Shown in pieces: positions 1-8,993 of a DNA stretch of 64,000 nucleotides. The DNA lies in contig NZ_JAGKJK010000012.1 of NCBI RefSeq assembly GCF_020329435.1, positions 1 to 64,000 on the forward strand, in the 5' to 3' direction. Within the stretch, counting starts at the first letter, position 1. The number at the start of each line of letters is the position of its first letter. A program made the position numbers and the translations under genes. The stretch comes from Bradyrhizobium hereditatis. Its GTDB lineage: Bacteria > Pseudomonadota > Alphaproteobacteria > Rhizobiales > Xanthobacteraceae. The notes under the pieces were generated by a model that was not told the origin of the DNA, ran no database searches, and saw only the letters and a list, made by a program, of their open reading frames with translations.

Positions 1-246
1 CACAACGGCGAGATCAAGTGGAACGGCAGCACGATCTACATCAACGAGGCTCTCGTCGGCGAGCCGGTCGGCCTGGCCGAAGACGACGCGGGATGCTGGA
101 CCGTCAGCTACGGGCGGATCGAGCTCGGCGTGATCACTCACCGCGGCGATCGCCTGAACAAACCAAAACGCAAGGCCTGTGGACTTGTGGACAACGCGAA
201 GGGGCGTTGCCCACAAGCCGCACAGGCCCAGCAACAACAGACCTGA
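1..246 (+). CDS. C-terminal end of an IS481-like transposase (cut by window edge)
   Basis: An open frame runs from the first base to a TGA at 244-246 and encodes the last 81 residues of a protein. The sequence (HNGEIKWNGSTIYINEAL, then EPVGLAEDDAGCWTVSYG and a basic, Gln-rich tail) resembles the C-terminal, post-catalytic region of IS481-type DDE transposases common in Bradyrhizobium, as recalled rather than searched. The DDE core lies outside the window, so activity cannot be judged. The short repeats that follow at 262-298 fit an element end. The family is fairly likely; an ISNCY or IS3-like assignment is possible. Confidence 0.6.
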   Translation, partial: HNGEIKWNGSTIYINEALVGEPVGLAEDDAGCWTVSYGRIELGVITHRGDRLNKPKRKACGLVDNAKGRCPQAAQAQQQQT

Positions 247-261
247 ACGAAACGGGAATTG

Positions 262-298
262 TGTTACCTATGTCGTCGGTCAGAACTGTTACCCATGT
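262..298 (+). repeat. Paired TGTTACC(T/C)ATGT repeats, probable IS end
   Basis: TGTTACCTATGT (262-273) and TGTTACCCATGT (287-298) are near-identical 12-mers with starts 25 bp apart, directly downstream of the transposase stop. Such subterminal repeats are typical binding sites at the end of IS481-like elements. The exact outer boundary cannot be set without the other end. Confidence 0.5.
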
Positions 299-344
299 AG
301 CCGGTTGCTCAGAGAGGGGTAAGCCACGAGCACTGCCGTTGCCG

Positions 345-505
345 CTACCCCTCTCCCTAACCCTCCCCCGCAAGGGGGGAGGGAACAGACCTGTCGCGCG
401 GTGACAGCATGCCCGTACTCCCGCGCGCAGCTTCATCGCGAGCGAAGCGATCCATCTCACCGCAAAGCAGATCGATTGCTTCGTCCGCTTCGCTCTTTGC
501 AACGA
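345..505. repeat. Dispersed palindromic intergenic repeats
   Basis: This stretch between the IS end and the crotonase gene has no gene. It holds a CCCTCCCCC/GGGGGAGGG palindrome near 361-383 and, at about 430-505, a GAAGCGATCCATC / GATTGCTTCG element with inverted halves. The second element is related to the one at 5110-5155. These are common non-coding repeats of Bradyrhizobiaceae genomes. Confidence 0.6.
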
Positions 506-581
506 TGAGCGGATATAGCATTGCCCCACAAGACCGTCTGGTGCCAAGCTCACTCCACAATAAAATGCGAGGGAGCGCTAC

Positions 582-1385
582 ATGTCCGAGGAAAATTCCG
601 TTCTCGTCGAACGCGATGGTGCCGTCACCATCGTCTCCATCAACCGGCCGCATTGCCGCAACGCCGTCGACGGCGCGACCGCGCGCAAGCTGTATGACGC
701 TTTCCTCGCCTTCGACGCCGACGAAAGCGCATCCGTTGCGGTGTTCACCGGCACCGGCGGCTATTTTTGCGCCGGCGCCGATCTCAAGGCGGTGGCGGCG
801 GGCGATCCCAACAAGAAGCGGGAGCTTGGCGGGCACGATTCGATTGCGCCGATGGGGCCGAGCCGGATGCGGCTGTCGAAACCGGTGATCGCGGCGGTCG
901 AGGGCTTTGCGGTGGCCGGCGGCATGGAGCTTGCGCTATGGGCCGATATGCGCGTGGTCGCCGATGATGCGACCTTCGGTGTCTTCTGCCGCCGCTTCGG
1001 CGTGCCCCTGATCGATCTCGGCACCATCCGCCTGCCGCGGCTGATCGGCCATTCGCAGGCGATTGACTTGATCCTCACGGGACGCCCGGTCGGCGCGCAG
1101 GAAGCGCTGCGCATGGGGCTCGCCAACCGCGTCGTCGGCCGCGGCGAAGCTGTGGCGCAGGCGATTGCGCTCGCCAAGGAGATAGCGCGCTTTCCGCAAA
1201 AATGCCTGCGCGCCGACCGGCTGTCGGCGCTGCGGCAGTGGGATCTCTCCGAGGAAGAGGCGATCGACAACGAGATGCGCGGCGGGCTCGCGGTGATCGC
1301 CTCGGGCGAAACGCTGTCGGGTGCGACGCGCTTCGCCTCCGGCGTGGGACGTCACGGCGCGTTCGCCAGTGACGCCAGTGATTGA
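582..1385 (+). CDS. Enoyl-CoA hydratase/isomerase (crotonase) family protein
   Basis: 267 residues, the usual length for a monofunctional crotonase. The start follows a GAGGGAGC ribosome binding site. The fold signatures are visible: INRPHCRNAV near the N-terminus, the oxyanion-hole segment CAGADLKAV (about residues 64-72), and AVEGFAVAGGMELALWADMRV (split here only by position, about residues 104-124), the second oxyanion loop and acid region. The family hydrates or isomerises acyl-CoA in fatty-acid or amino-acid catabolism; the substrate cannot be told. It converges on the succinate-semialdehyde dehydrogenase gene with only 10 bp between the ends. Confidence 0.85.
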   Translation: MSEENSVLVERDGAVTIVSINRPHCRNAVDGATARKLYDAFLAFDADESASVAVFTGTGGYFCAGADLKAVAAGDPNKKRELGGHDSIAPMGPSRMRLSKPVIAAVEGFAVAGGMELALWADMRVVADDATFGVFCRRFGVPLIDLGTIRLPRLIGHSQAIDLILTGRPVGAQEALRMGLANRVVGRGEAVAQAIALAKEIARFPQKCLRADRLSALRQWDLSEEEAIDNEMRGGLAVIASGETLSGATRFASGVGRHGAFASDASD

Positions 1386-1395
1386 TTGGTCGCAG

Positions 1396-2889
1396 CTATA
1401 CGCCCGCCATCATCACATATTTGATCTCGACATATTCCTCCATGCCGTGATGCGAGCCCTCGCGGCCGAGGCCCGATTCCTTCACACCGCCGAAGGGCGC
1501 GACTTCGGTGGTGATGAGGCCGGTGTTGACGCCGACCATGCCGGCTTCCAACGCTTCGGCAACGCGCCAGACGCGGCCGAGATCGCGCGCGTAGAAGTAC
1601 GATGCCAGGCCGAACGGCGAGTTGTTGCACATCGCGATCACGTCGGCCTCGTCCTTGAAGCGGAACACGGGCGCCAAGGGGCCGAAGGTCTCCTCATGCG
1701 CCACCAGCGCGTCCGCCTTCACGTTGGCCAGCACCGTCGGCTCGAAGAAGCTGCCGCCGAGCGCATGGCGCTTGCCGCCGGTGATGATCTTGGCGCCGCC
1801 CTTCACGGCATCATCGATGTGTTTTTCGACCTTGAGCACCGCATCCATGTTGATCAGCGGCCCCTGCACCACGCCCTGCTCCGTGCCGTCGCCGATCTTC
1901 ATCGCGGCGACCTTCTTCGACAGTTTCTCGACGAACTCGTCATAGATCTTGTCCTGAGCGTAGATGCGGTTGGCGCAGACGCAGGTCTGGCCCATGTTAC
2001 GGTACTTCGAGATGATGGCACCGTCGACCGCGGCATCGACATCGGCGTCGTCGAACACCACGAACGGCGCGTTGCCGCCGAGCTCGAGGCCGAGCTTCTT
2101 CACGCCCACGGATGCCTGCTGATAGAGGATCTTGCCGACCTCGGTCGAGCCGGTGAAGCCGATGAAGCGAACGGCCGGATGCTCGCACAGCACCTTGCCG
2201 ATGGCTGATGAGTTACCGGTGAGGATGTTGAACACGCCCTTGGGCACGCCGGCTTTCTCGGCGAGCGCAACAAGCGCCAGCGCGGTCAGGGGCGTCTCAT
2301 TGGCCGGCTTGAGCACGACGGTGCAACCGGCAGCGAGCGCCGGCGAGACTTTTCGCGTGATCATCGAGCACGGGAAATTCCACGGCGTGATCGCGCCGCA
2401 GACGCCGATCGGCTGCTTGATCGCGAGCAGCCGCGCATCGGGCCGTTGGGTCGGGATGGTCTCGCCATAGACGCGGCGAGCTTCCTCGGCGAAAAATTCG
2501 ACATAGGCGCCGCCGATGTCGACCTCACCGAGCGCTTCCGCCAGCGGCTTGCCCTGCTCGGAGGTGAGGATCAGCGCGAGGTCCTCGCGGTTGGCCGCGA
2601 TCAGCTCGAACCACTTTCGCAGGATGTTGGAGCGCTGTTTGGCGGTGAGCTTGGCCCAGGCCGGGAAGGCGCGCTCGGCGGCCTCGACGGCTTGCGTCGT
2701 TTCCGCCGTACTCATCACCGGGACTTTTGCGAGCTCGACGCCGTTGACCGGATTGGTGACCGGACGCGACGGCGTGCCGACCCAGGCGCCGTCGATGTAG
2801 CAGCGATCTCGCAGCAGCGAGGGATCTTTCAGGCGGTCGTGCAGCGAGGGCTGGGAGGATGGAGCGCGAGCGGCGACGGGCGGGTTCAT
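1396..2889 (-). CDS. gabD: NAD(P)-dependent succinate-semialdehyde dehydrogenase
   Basis: 497 residues from the ATG at 2889, which has AGGGAG about 8 nt upstream; a longer open frame extends to 3039 but lacks this support. Aldehyde dehydrogenase hallmarks are present: the NAD-binding segment ITPWNFPCSMITRKVSPALA, the general-base region LELGGNAPFVVFDDAD, and the nucleophile Cys in GQTCVCANRIY. The second Cys two residues after the nucleophile (CVC) is typical of SSADH, where it can form a redox switch. It closes the GABA shunt by oxidising succinate semialdehyde to succinate. A related semialdehyde substrate such as glutarate semialdehyde is possible. Confidence 0.88.
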   Translation of the reverse strand: MNPPVAARAPSSQPSLHDRLKDPSLLRDRCYIDGAWVGTPSRPVTNPVNGVELAKVPVMSTAETTQAVEAAERAFPAWAKLTAKQRSNILRKWFELIAANREDLALILTSEQGKPLAEALGEVDIGGAYVEFFAEEARRVYGETIPTQRPDARLLAIKQPIGVCGAITPWNFPCSMITRKVSPALAAGCTVVLKPANETPLTALALVALAEKAGVPKGVFNILTGNSSAIGKVLCEHPAVRFIGFTGSTEVGKILYQQASVGVKKLGLELGGNAPFVVFDDADVDAAVDGAIISKYRNMGQTCVCANRIYAQDKIYDEFVEKLSKKVAAMKIGDGTEQGVVQGPLINMDAVLKVEKHIDDAVKGGAKIITGGKRHALGGSFFEPTVLANVKADALVAHEETFGPLAPVFRFKDEADVIAMCNNSPFGLASYFYARDLGRVWRVAEALEAGMVGVNTGLITTEVAPFGGVKESGLGREGSHHGMEEYVEIKYVMMAGV

Positions 2890-3062
2890 GGCGTTACTCC
2901 CTGAGGGTTTCTTGGGGTTGGGTGGGAGTATAGGCCTATACGAGGGACGGCGCATCGGCCGCGGACGCAGCTCTGCTTCAATGAATTTTGAGGCGCCGCC
3001 AGTGAGGGGCCTCGTCATTCCGGGATGGTGCGCTGGCACCAGACCCAGAATGATGGCACCCT

Positions 3063-3383
3063 TTACGCCGCGCCGCTCATATACGTCTCACGGCGGCCGA
3101 TCATGCGCTGCGCGGCGGCCTTGGCGTCGGCTTTCGTCGATGTCGCGCAGGTCCGGTATTCGAGGTCGGGCAATTTGGCCGTGTCGCGGCGGCCGAACCA
3201 GGATTTGGAACCGACCGGCAGCAGTGCCAAGGCCTGGGCGACGTTGTCGACCGCCTCGAACGAGTGCAGCGCGCCGGTGCCGGCATAGCGGACTTCGTAG
3301 ATGCCGGGCGAGATCGGCGCCTCGATATTTTCGCCACGCCCGGGACGGGGGTAGCGCTTCCATTCACTCCAAGTCGAAATCAT
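3063..3383 (-). CDS. Conserved hypothetical protein, about 106 aa
   Basis: Not recognised functionally. The start at 3383 is chosen because AAGGTG lies 6-7 nt upstream; an alternative start at 3398 lacks a site. The protein is hydrophilic with no signal peptide or membrane segment, and reads as one small compact domain (ISPGIYEVRYAGTGALHSF, then KSWFGRRDTAKLPDLEYRT and a basic C-terminus). It resembles small proteins commonly annotated as hypothetical in Bradyrhizobium. It lies upstream of gabD on the same strand with about 170 bp between, so co-transcription is possible. Confidence 0.6.
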   Translation of the reverse strand: MISTWSEWKRYPRPGRGENIEAPISPGIYEVRYAGTGALHSFEAVDNVAQALALLPVGSKSWFGRRDTAKLPDLEYRTCATSTKADAKAAAQRMIGRRETYMSGAA

Positions 3384-3748
3384 TGCGCACCTTCGCAACT
3401 GAAGAAATGACAGCCATTTTGGTTAATTTGATCCAGCCAAGACGCGGGCGTTTGTGCTGGAATCTGAACGCCTTACTGAAAAAGATCGGCGACGGGAAGC
3501 GCAGGCGCCATCACGATATCGTGGATGGTTAAGCCGGTCACCGCCACTCCCTGCCATCCACCGCTGAATGCGGCGAGGTGTTGCAGTTTTGCGCCGGAGC
3601 ACCGCGCGAGGCCTGCCCACACGCCTCCCACGCCCTTTGCCATCACGAGATCGCGACATTTGCGGCCGCGCTCGCCGGGCGCTTGCGGGATCAGGCGGGC
3701 GGGAGGATGATCGTTCCACTTCCATAAAAACAAAGCGGGAGGTGACCC
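3384..3748. other. Intergenic stretch, no gene seen
   Basis: 365 bp between the divergent hypothetical gene (minus) and the serine hydrolase (plus). Open frames crossing it have no ribosome binding site or recognisable sequence. It presumably holds promoters for both flanking genes, but I see no clear motif. Confidence 0.4.
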
Positions 3749-4942
3749 ATGCAAGGCAAAGCTGAGATCGATCAGGTTCTGCGTCAGAAATGCGAGGCGA
3801 ACGAGATCCCCGGCGTGGTCGCGATGGCGGCGACGGGAAGCGACGTGATCTACCAGGGCGCGTTCGGCAAGCGCGACCTTGGCAAGGACGACGCCATGAC
3901 CACCGATAGCGTGTTCTGGATTGCCTCCATGACCAAGGCGATCACGACCGCCGCCGGCATGCAGCTGGTCGAGCAGGGCAAGCTTTCGCTCGACGAGCCG
4001 ATCGGCAGGCTTTTGCCCGACCTCGCCAACCCGCAGGTGCTGGAAGGCTTTGACGAGCGCGGCGAGCCGAAGCTGCGCCCCGCCAAAAGCCCGATCACGC
4101 TGCGCCAGCTCATGACGCACACCGCGGGCTTTGCCTACAACATGTGGAACGCCGACTGCGCGCAATATCTGGAGAAGACCGGCACCCCCGCAATCACCAC
4201 TTGCCAGAACGCCGCGCTGAAGACGCCGATCATCTGCGAGCCCGGCACGCGCTGGGAATACGGCACCAATATCGATTTCGTCGGCAAGGCGGTGGAAGCC
4301 GTGAGCGGCAAGCGGCTCGATGTGTATCTGCGCGACCACATATTTGCGCCGCTCGGCATGAACGATACCGCCTTCAAGATCACGGACTCGATGCGCCAGC
4401 GCCTGGTCGGCACGCATGCGCGCGGCGAGGACGGGTCGCTGGCGCCGATCCCGTTCGAGCTCGAACAGGAGCCGGAATTCCACATGGGCGGCGGCGGCCT
4501 CTATGGCACCGCGGGTGACTACATCAAGTTCACCCAGATGATCCTCAACCAGGGCCGCGGCAACGGCAACGAGGTGCTCAAGCCCGAGACCGTCGCGCTG
4601 ATGAGCCGGAACCACATCGGCGATCTCACCATGGTCAAGATGGTGTCGGTGGCGCCCATGTACACAAACGATGTCGATCTCTACCCCGACATCGTCAAGA
4701 AGTGGGGCCTCTCCTTCATGATCAACACCGCCAAGACGCCGGAAGGCCGCAGCGCCGACAGCCTGGCCTGGGCGGGCCTCGCCAACACCTATTTCTGGAT
4801 CGACCCGGCGCGCAACGTCTCCGGCGTGATCCTGATGCAGCTGTTGCCATTCGCCGACGCGAAGTGCCTGGAGGCCTTTGCGGGCTTCGAGCGCGGGGTT
4901 TACGCCGGGCTCGATGCCGGCAGCGGCCAGAAGGCAGCGTGA
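3749..4942 (+). CDS. Serine hydrolase, class C beta-lactamase/esterase family
   Basis: 397 residues with GGGAGGTGA ahead of the ATG. The two main active-site motifs of the family are visible: SxxK as S60-M-T-K63 and YxN as Y171-G-T-N174. A conserved GGGGLYGTAGDYIKF segment follows at about 249-264. No signal peptide is seen, so a cytoplasmic esterase (EstB-type) is more likely than a periplasmic beta-lactamase. Members cleave short-chain esters, beta-lactams or D-amino-acid peptides; the substrate here is not determinable. A terminator-like hairpin follows the stop. Confidence 0.82.
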   Translation: MQGKAEIDQVLRQKCEANEIPGVVAMAATGSDVIYQGAFGKRDLGKDDAMTTDSVFWIASMTKAITTAAGMQLVEQGKLSLDEPIGRLLPDLANPQVLEGFDERGEPKLRPAKSPITLRQLMTHTAGFAYNMWNADCAQYLEKTGTPAITTCQNAALKTPIICEPGTRWEYGTNIDFVGKAVEAVSGKRLDVYLRDHIFAPLGMNDTAFKITDSMRQRLVGTHARGEDGSLAPIPFELEQEPEFHMGGGGLYGTAGDYIKFTQMILNQGRGNGNEVLKPETVALMSRNHIGDLTMVKMVSVAPMYTNDVDLYPDIVKKWGLSFMINTAKTPEGRSADSLAWAGLANTYFWIDPARNVSGVILMQLLPFADAKCLEAFAGFERGVYAGLDAGSGQKAA

Positions 4943-4953
4943 GAACGTACAAC

Positions 4954-4988
4954 GAGGGCGGCGACGCGTCCGCGCGTCGTACGCCCTC
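4954..4988 (+). terminator. Hairpin after serine hydrolase gene
   Basis: Inverted arms GAGGGCG-GCGACGCG and CGCGTCG-CGCCCTC around a TCCG loop, 12 bp after the stop codon. There is no T-run, so termination is plausible but not certain. Confidence 0.5.
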
Positions 4989-5004
4989 ACCTCGCCCACA
5001 GTTA

Positions 5005-5070
5005 TCATGCCCCGCCACCGGGTCTTGCTTCAGGCGAGCCCGGTGGCAGGCGCCAGCGGGGCATCCAGTA
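5005..5070 (+). repeat. Dispersed CATGCCCCGC...GGGGCATCCAGTA repeat, copy 1
   Basis: TCATGCCCCGCC ... GCGGGGCATCCAGTA forms a palindromic element. Related copies lie at 40874-40984 (same orientation) and 51790-51927 (inverted). The interior (GGTCTTGCTTCAGGCGAGCC) differs between copies while the ends are conserved. Confidence 0.7.
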
Positions 5071-5109
5071 CGGCGCGGCTTCTCGGCTTAAGCACCGCTT
5101 TCTCCGCAG

Positions 5110-5155
5110 CGTCATTGCGAGGAGCGCTAGCGACGAAGCAATCCATCTCTCCGCG
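5110..5155 (+). repeat. Dispersed GCGAGGAGCGCTAGCGACGAAGCAATCC repeat
   Basis: TCATTGCGAGGAGCGC-TAGCGACGAAGCAATCCATCTC is a widespread non-coding rhizobial repeat and is related to the element at about 430-505 of this window. It marks the start of a gene-poor, decayed patch that runs to 6083. Confidence 0.6.
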
Positions 5156-5448
5156 TACGCCGCGGCCGCCCCATCGCGCCCCTCAAGCGCAGGGCTGTCG
5201 CACCCCTCAGGTCAAAATATCGAAAACAACCCCATGCAAAGTAGCCTGGCGGCTGGATGGACGCGAAGCGTCAACGCTGGCGAAGCCTGCTGGCTTAAGC
5301 CGGCCAACCAGTGGTCTCCAACAGCCCTGAGATTGTCCGGTTTGACCGGTGCGATCCAGCATTCCGGAGACGCCATCTCTCAAGCCGATATGCCTACGGT
5401 CTGCTGGATGCCCCGGGTGCGCGCTGCACCCCGCGAGCGCGTGAGCCT

Positions 5449-5680
5449 TCACCGCTCGTTGGCCTTGTCCCGATCGAACTTGTAGTCGGCCGGAAAAACC
5501 CAGTTGAGCGAAGCCAAGCGCTCCAGCGCGGCCTTGCGCCGATCTTCTTTTTGTACAAACAGCGTCCGGTCGACCACCTCGACGATGTTAGGTTCGTCGC
5601 CGACCTTCAGACCCATGTTCTCGACCAGCGCCTTGGCGCAACCGCACCGCCAGGCTATTGCCCCATTTCGAAACCTGCAT
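5449..5680 (-). pseudogene. Frameshifted MazE/AbrB-type antitoxin remnant
   Basis: From the ATG at 5680 (AGAGG upstream) the frame reads MQVSKWGNSLAVRL, the classic N-terminus of MazE/SpoVT-AbrB antitoxins. It then loses frame in the CGGTTGCGCCAAGGCG region near 5640. One frame over it continues KALVENMGLKVGDEPNIVEVV and ends FDRDKANER at a TGA (5449-5451). The total length of 232 nt equals 77 codons plus 1, consistent with a single-base insertion. The restored protein would have the normal 76-residue length and the DxEANxR-like tail of this family. No MazF/PemK-like toxin frame is visible downstream, so this is an orphan remnant. Confidence 0.72.
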
Positions 5681-5725
5681 GGCAGCCTCTTTTTGCGTCG
5701 TCGGGTAAATCAGCGCTGACAGCCT

Positions 5726-5908
5726 TCAATCCAATTGCAGATGCTGCGCCACTCCTTCACCAAAATACTCTTCGACGAAGACGCGCCGGTCGGGTTGAGC
5801 CGGAGGATCATCGGGGATGCTATGCAGTAGGAATTCGCGTCCGCCGAGTTCGTCGAGACGCGCAAACCACGCCTCCGCATCGAACGGCACTCCATCAGCG
5901 GCTTGCAG
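5726..5908 (-). pseudogene. Unrecognised protein C-terminal remnant
   Basis: A frame with protein-like character, beginning just after a stop at 5909-5911 and with no start codon, reads LQAADGVPFDAEAWFARLDEL, then REFLLHSIPDDPPAQPDRRV, and ends at a stop at 5726-5728. Its amino acid make-up is that of a real soluble protein, unlike the Arg-rich translations of the other frames. It lies 45 bp upstream of the broken antitoxin on the same strand. I do not recognise the family. Confidence 0.45.
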
Positions 5909-6083
5909 TCAAGTTTGTTCCGGATCTTGCTGACGGCCTGTCCTTCGGATGGAAGTCGAATTCGTTCGTATTGAACTTCTAGGCGAAGTTGAGCACTTTC
6001 GAAAGCCCGCAGGCTCTGCTCGCAGCGCAAGACAGGACGTGGATGGCCGGGCCATCAAACCCGGTCATGACGGAGAACGGCCC

Positions 6084-7085
6084 CTACACCCCCAACCCGT
6101 TCTGCCCCGCCAGTTCCTTCAGCGACACCTGCGGCCGGGCGCCGATATGCTGGATCACCTCGGCTGCGGCCAGCGCCCCTAAGCGCCCGCACATCTCATA
6201 GCTCGCATCCCGCACCAGTCCGAACAGGAAGCCGGCGGCGAAGAGGTCGCCGGCGCCGGTGGTGTCGACCAGCTTCTCGATCGGAAATGCGGGCGCGGAG
6301 GTGATGCCGTCCTGGCTTATGACCACGCAACCCTTCTCGCTGCGGGTGACGACGGCGAGTTTGCTATCTGCGCGGAGCTGCTTCAGCGCACCGTCGAAAT
6401 CCGAGGTCTGGTAGAGCGAGTGCAGCTCGGCCTCGTTGGCGAAGACGAGATCGACGGTGCGCTTGCGCATCAGATCGAGAAACTCGTCACGATAACGATC
6501 CACGCAGAAGGAATCCGACAGCGTTAGCGCCACCTGGCGACCGGCCTGGTGTGCGATTGAAGCTGCCTTGACGAAGGCTTCCTTGGCGTTCTTGGGGTCC
6601 CAGAGATAGCCTTCGAGATAGACGATGCGGGAGGCCGCGATCTGCGCCTCATCGATATCAGCAGGCGAAAGGTCCTGCGCAGCGCCGAGATAGGTGTTCA
6701 TGGTGCGCTCGCCGTCCGGCGTCACCAGGATGTAGGAGCATCCGGTGGCGGGGCCCCCTTCGGCCGCCTTCGTCTCATAGGCGACGCCGGCCGCTCTGAT
6801 ATCGTGGGTGTAGAGGCCGCCGATTTGGTCGTTCTTGACCTTGCCGATGAAGGCTGTACGCGCGCCGAAGCCGGCGACGCCGACGATGGTGTTGGCGCCG
6901 GAGCCGCCGGAGACTTCGGTGGCCGGCCCCATGTCGCGGTAGATCGAGGCGGCGCGGGTCTCGTCGATCAGCGCCATGCCGCCCTTGGTCATGCCATGGT
7001 CGGCGAGGAATTTCTCATCGGTCTGGGCAAAGACATCGAAAATCGCATTGCCGATGGCGAGCACGTCGTATTTTGCGTCAGTCAT
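6084..7085 (-). CDS. PfkB-family sugar/nucleoside kinase, probably adenosine kinase
   Basis: 333 residues, typical of ribokinase/PfkB kinases. The N-terminal substrate segment (YDVLAIGNAIFDVF), the GG motif region (VSGGSGANTIVGVAGFGA, about residues 59-76) and the ATP/anion-hole motif DTTGAGDLFAAGFLFG (about residues 269-284, with the catalytic Asp of GAGD) are all present. The alphaproteobacterial proteins most like this are annotated adenosine kinase, which recycles adenosine to AMP; another sugar substrate cannot be excluded. It stands alone on the minus strand, with repeats on its upstream side. Confidence 0.82.
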   Translation of the reverse strand: MTDAKYDVLAIGNAIFDVFAQTDEKFLADHGMTKGGMALIDETRAASIYRDMGPATEVSGGSGANTIVGVAGFGARTAFIGKVKNDQIGGLYTHDIRAAGVAYETKAAEGGPATGCSYILVTPDGERTMNTYLGAAQDLSPADIDEAQIAASRIVYLEGYLWDPKNAKEAFVKAASIAHQAGRQVALTLSDSFCVDRYRDEFLDLMRKRTVDLVFANEAELHSLYQTSDFDGALKQLRADSKLAVVTRSEKGCVVISQDGITSAPAFPIEKLVDTTGAGDLFAAGFLFGLVRDASYEMCGRLGALAAAEVIQHIGARPQVSLKELAGQNGLGV

Positions 7086-7154
7086 TCATCCGTCCTGTCA
7101 GCGGCGCTTTCGATGAGGCTCGGGCTATCAGATCGGGCCTTTCGCAGCAAGGGA

Positions 7155-7325
7155 AGTGGCCTCACCTCGCCCCGCCTGCGGGGAGAGGTCGGAATTCAAG
7201 CACCAGCTTGAATTCCGGGTGAGGGGGAGTCTCCGCGCACTCTCTGCCGGCCGTATTCGCGGAGAGAGCCCCTCACCCCGACCCTCTCTCCGTGAAGAAC
7301 GGGGAGAGGGAGAAGAGGCGCCGGC
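7155..7325. repeat. Palindromic dispersed repeats upstream of murJ
   Basis: Inverted segments CCTCACC...GGTGAGG, GGAATTCAAGC...GCTTGAATTCC and CCCTCACCC/GGGGAGAGGG fill most of the 281 bp between the divergent adenosine kinase and murJ genes. They match the G+C-rich intergenic palindromes common in Bradyrhizobium and show no coding character. Confidence 0.6.
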
Positions 7326-7366
7326 GCTGATGGTTTCTTTGCTCCTCGCTGCTATACAGCCCCTCA

Positions 7367-8911
7367 ATGATCCGCTCCTTTCTCACGGTATCCACGGGAA
7401 CGCTGGCGTCGCGGCTACTCGGCTTTGCGCGCGATTCCGTGCTGGCGGCGCTCTTGGGCGCAGGCGCGGTGGCGGATGCGTTTCTGGCGGCGTTTCAGCT
7501 GGTCAATGTTGTCAGGCGGCTGCTCACCGAGGGCGGGCTGAATGCGGCGCTGGTGCCGGCGTGGCTGCGCGTGCGCGAAAGCAGCGATGCCGAAGCAGCG
7601 GCGGCGTTTGCAGGGCGCGCGCTCGGCAGCATCGCTTGTATCCTGATCGTGGCGACGGCGCTGCTGGCGCTGGTGATGCCGCTGGTCATCACCGTGCTGG
7701 CGCCGGGATTTGTCGGGCGCGAGACCTTGCAGCTTGCAGTCGACAACGCGCGGCTGATGCTGCCTTACCTCGCCTTCGCCGGTCCTGTCACTGTCATGAT
7801 GGCGCTGCTCAATGCGCAAGGGCGGTTTGCGCTCACCGCGTTCTCGCCGCTCTTGTTCAACATCGCGCTGATTGCGGTGATGGCCGCGCTGCTGGTGGCC
7901 AAACCGGATGCGGCGCACGCCGCGCAGATCATCGCGGCCACCGTCGGCATCGCCGGGCTGCTGCAGCTTTCCGCGCTGGTGCTGCGCCGGGGCGAGGCCC
8001 TCGCGACGCCGCTGCGCATTTCCTTCGACAAGGAGATCCGCGGCTTCCTCGCCAAGGCGGCGCCGGGCATGATGGCGTCGAGCGCGCCGCAGCTTCTGAT
8101 GGTCGCCGGCGCGATCATTGCATCAACCTCGCCATCGGCGGTGTCGTGGCTCTATTTCGCAAACCGCCTGGTCGAACTGCCGCTCGGCATCGTCGGCGTC
8201 GCCATGGGCACGGTGCTGATCCCGGAACTGACGCGCGCGGTGCGCGGCGATGACCATGCCGCGGTGGCGCATGCGGAATCGCGCGGGCTCGAACTCGCCG
8301 TTGCGCTGGCGCTGCCGGCGACGCTCGGGCTGATCGTGTTAGCTGCGCCGATCGTGCGGCTGTTGTTCGAGCGCGGCGCCTTCACGGCAGATGATACGCA
8401 GGCAACCGCCCGCGCGCTGATGTGGCTGGCGCTGGCGCTGCCGGCGCATGTGTTGGTCAAGGCGCTGTCGCCGGCGTTTTTCGCGCGCGAGGATACGATG
8501 ACGCCGTTGGTCGCGGCGCTGCTGGGCGTGGTGCTTTCGATCGCTTCTGCCTTCCTGCTCGGACACTGGTACGGCACTGAGGGCATTGCCGCGGCGATTG
8601 CGCTCGGCGCCTGGAGCATGGCGCTCTGCCTGCTCCGCCGCGGCGCGGAGACGTTTGGGTTCTCGATCGATGCAGACGCCCGGCGGCGGCTGCCGCGCAT
8701 CGTGCTTTCGGCGCTCGCGATGGGCGCGGTTCTCTGGCTTTTGACACGGTCGCTGCCGGCGCTCGCCTCAGGCGCACACAGCCTCGTGCAGGCCGTCCTG
8801 CTGCTCGCCGTGATCGCAGCGGGAATTGCGGTGTATGGCGTTTTCCTTGGCCTTTTCGGCGTCACGGGCTGGCGCGAGGCGGTTAACGCCTTAAGGCGAA
8901 CGCGGGCTTAA
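7367..8911 (+). CDS. murJ: Lipid II flippase MurJ (MviN family)
   Basis: 514 residues, the usual MurJ length, hydrophobic nearly throughout with about 14 predicted membrane segments. The family N-terminus is clear (FLTVSTGTLASRLLGFARD, then LGAGAVADAFLAAFQLVN), followed by LLTEGGLNAALVP, a signature around the first helices. MurJ flips lipid-linked peptidoglycan precursor across the inner membrane. It precedes trpS by 82 bp on the same strand, the order usual in rhizobia. Confidence 0.95.
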   Translation: MIRSFLTVSTGTLASRLLGFARDSVLAALLGAGAVADAFLAAFQLVNVVRRLLTEGGLNAALVPAWLRVRESSDAEAAAAFAGRALGSIACILIVATALLALVMPLVITVLAPGFVGRETLQLAVDNARLMLPYLAFAGPVTVMMALLNAQGRFALTAFSPLLFNIALIAVMAALLVAKPDAAHAAQIIAATVGIAGLLQLSALVLRRGEALATPLRISFDKEIRGFLAKAAPGMMASSAPQLLMVAGAIIASTSPSAVSWLYFANRLVELPLGIVGVAMGTVLIPELTRAVRGDDHAAVAHAESRGLELAVALALPATLGLIVLAAPIVRLLFERGAFTADDTQATARALMWLALALPAHVLVKALSPAFFAREDTMTPLVAALLGVVLSIASAFLLGHWYGTEGIAAAIALGAWSMALCLLRRGAETFGFSIDADARRRLPRIVLSALAMGAVLWLLTRSLPALASGAHSLVQAVLLLAVIAAGIAVYGVFLGLFGVTGWREAVNALRRTRA

Positions 8912-8993
8912 CGGCTTGCACGGACACCGCCCGCGTGGCAAACGACGGCGCGAAACAGGCACCCCAAACCGGCATTCTCGGGAAAGCTGACCA

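Noticed and set aside
3473..5008. 511-codon minus-strand open frame
   Set aside because: Antisense to the serine hydrolase, which has SxxK and YxN motifs and a ribosome binding site on the plus strand.
5311..5982. 223-codon plus-strand open frame in the decayed patch
   Set aside because: It runs antisense to the antitoxin remnant and the second remnant, both of which have better protein character, and has no recognisable domain.
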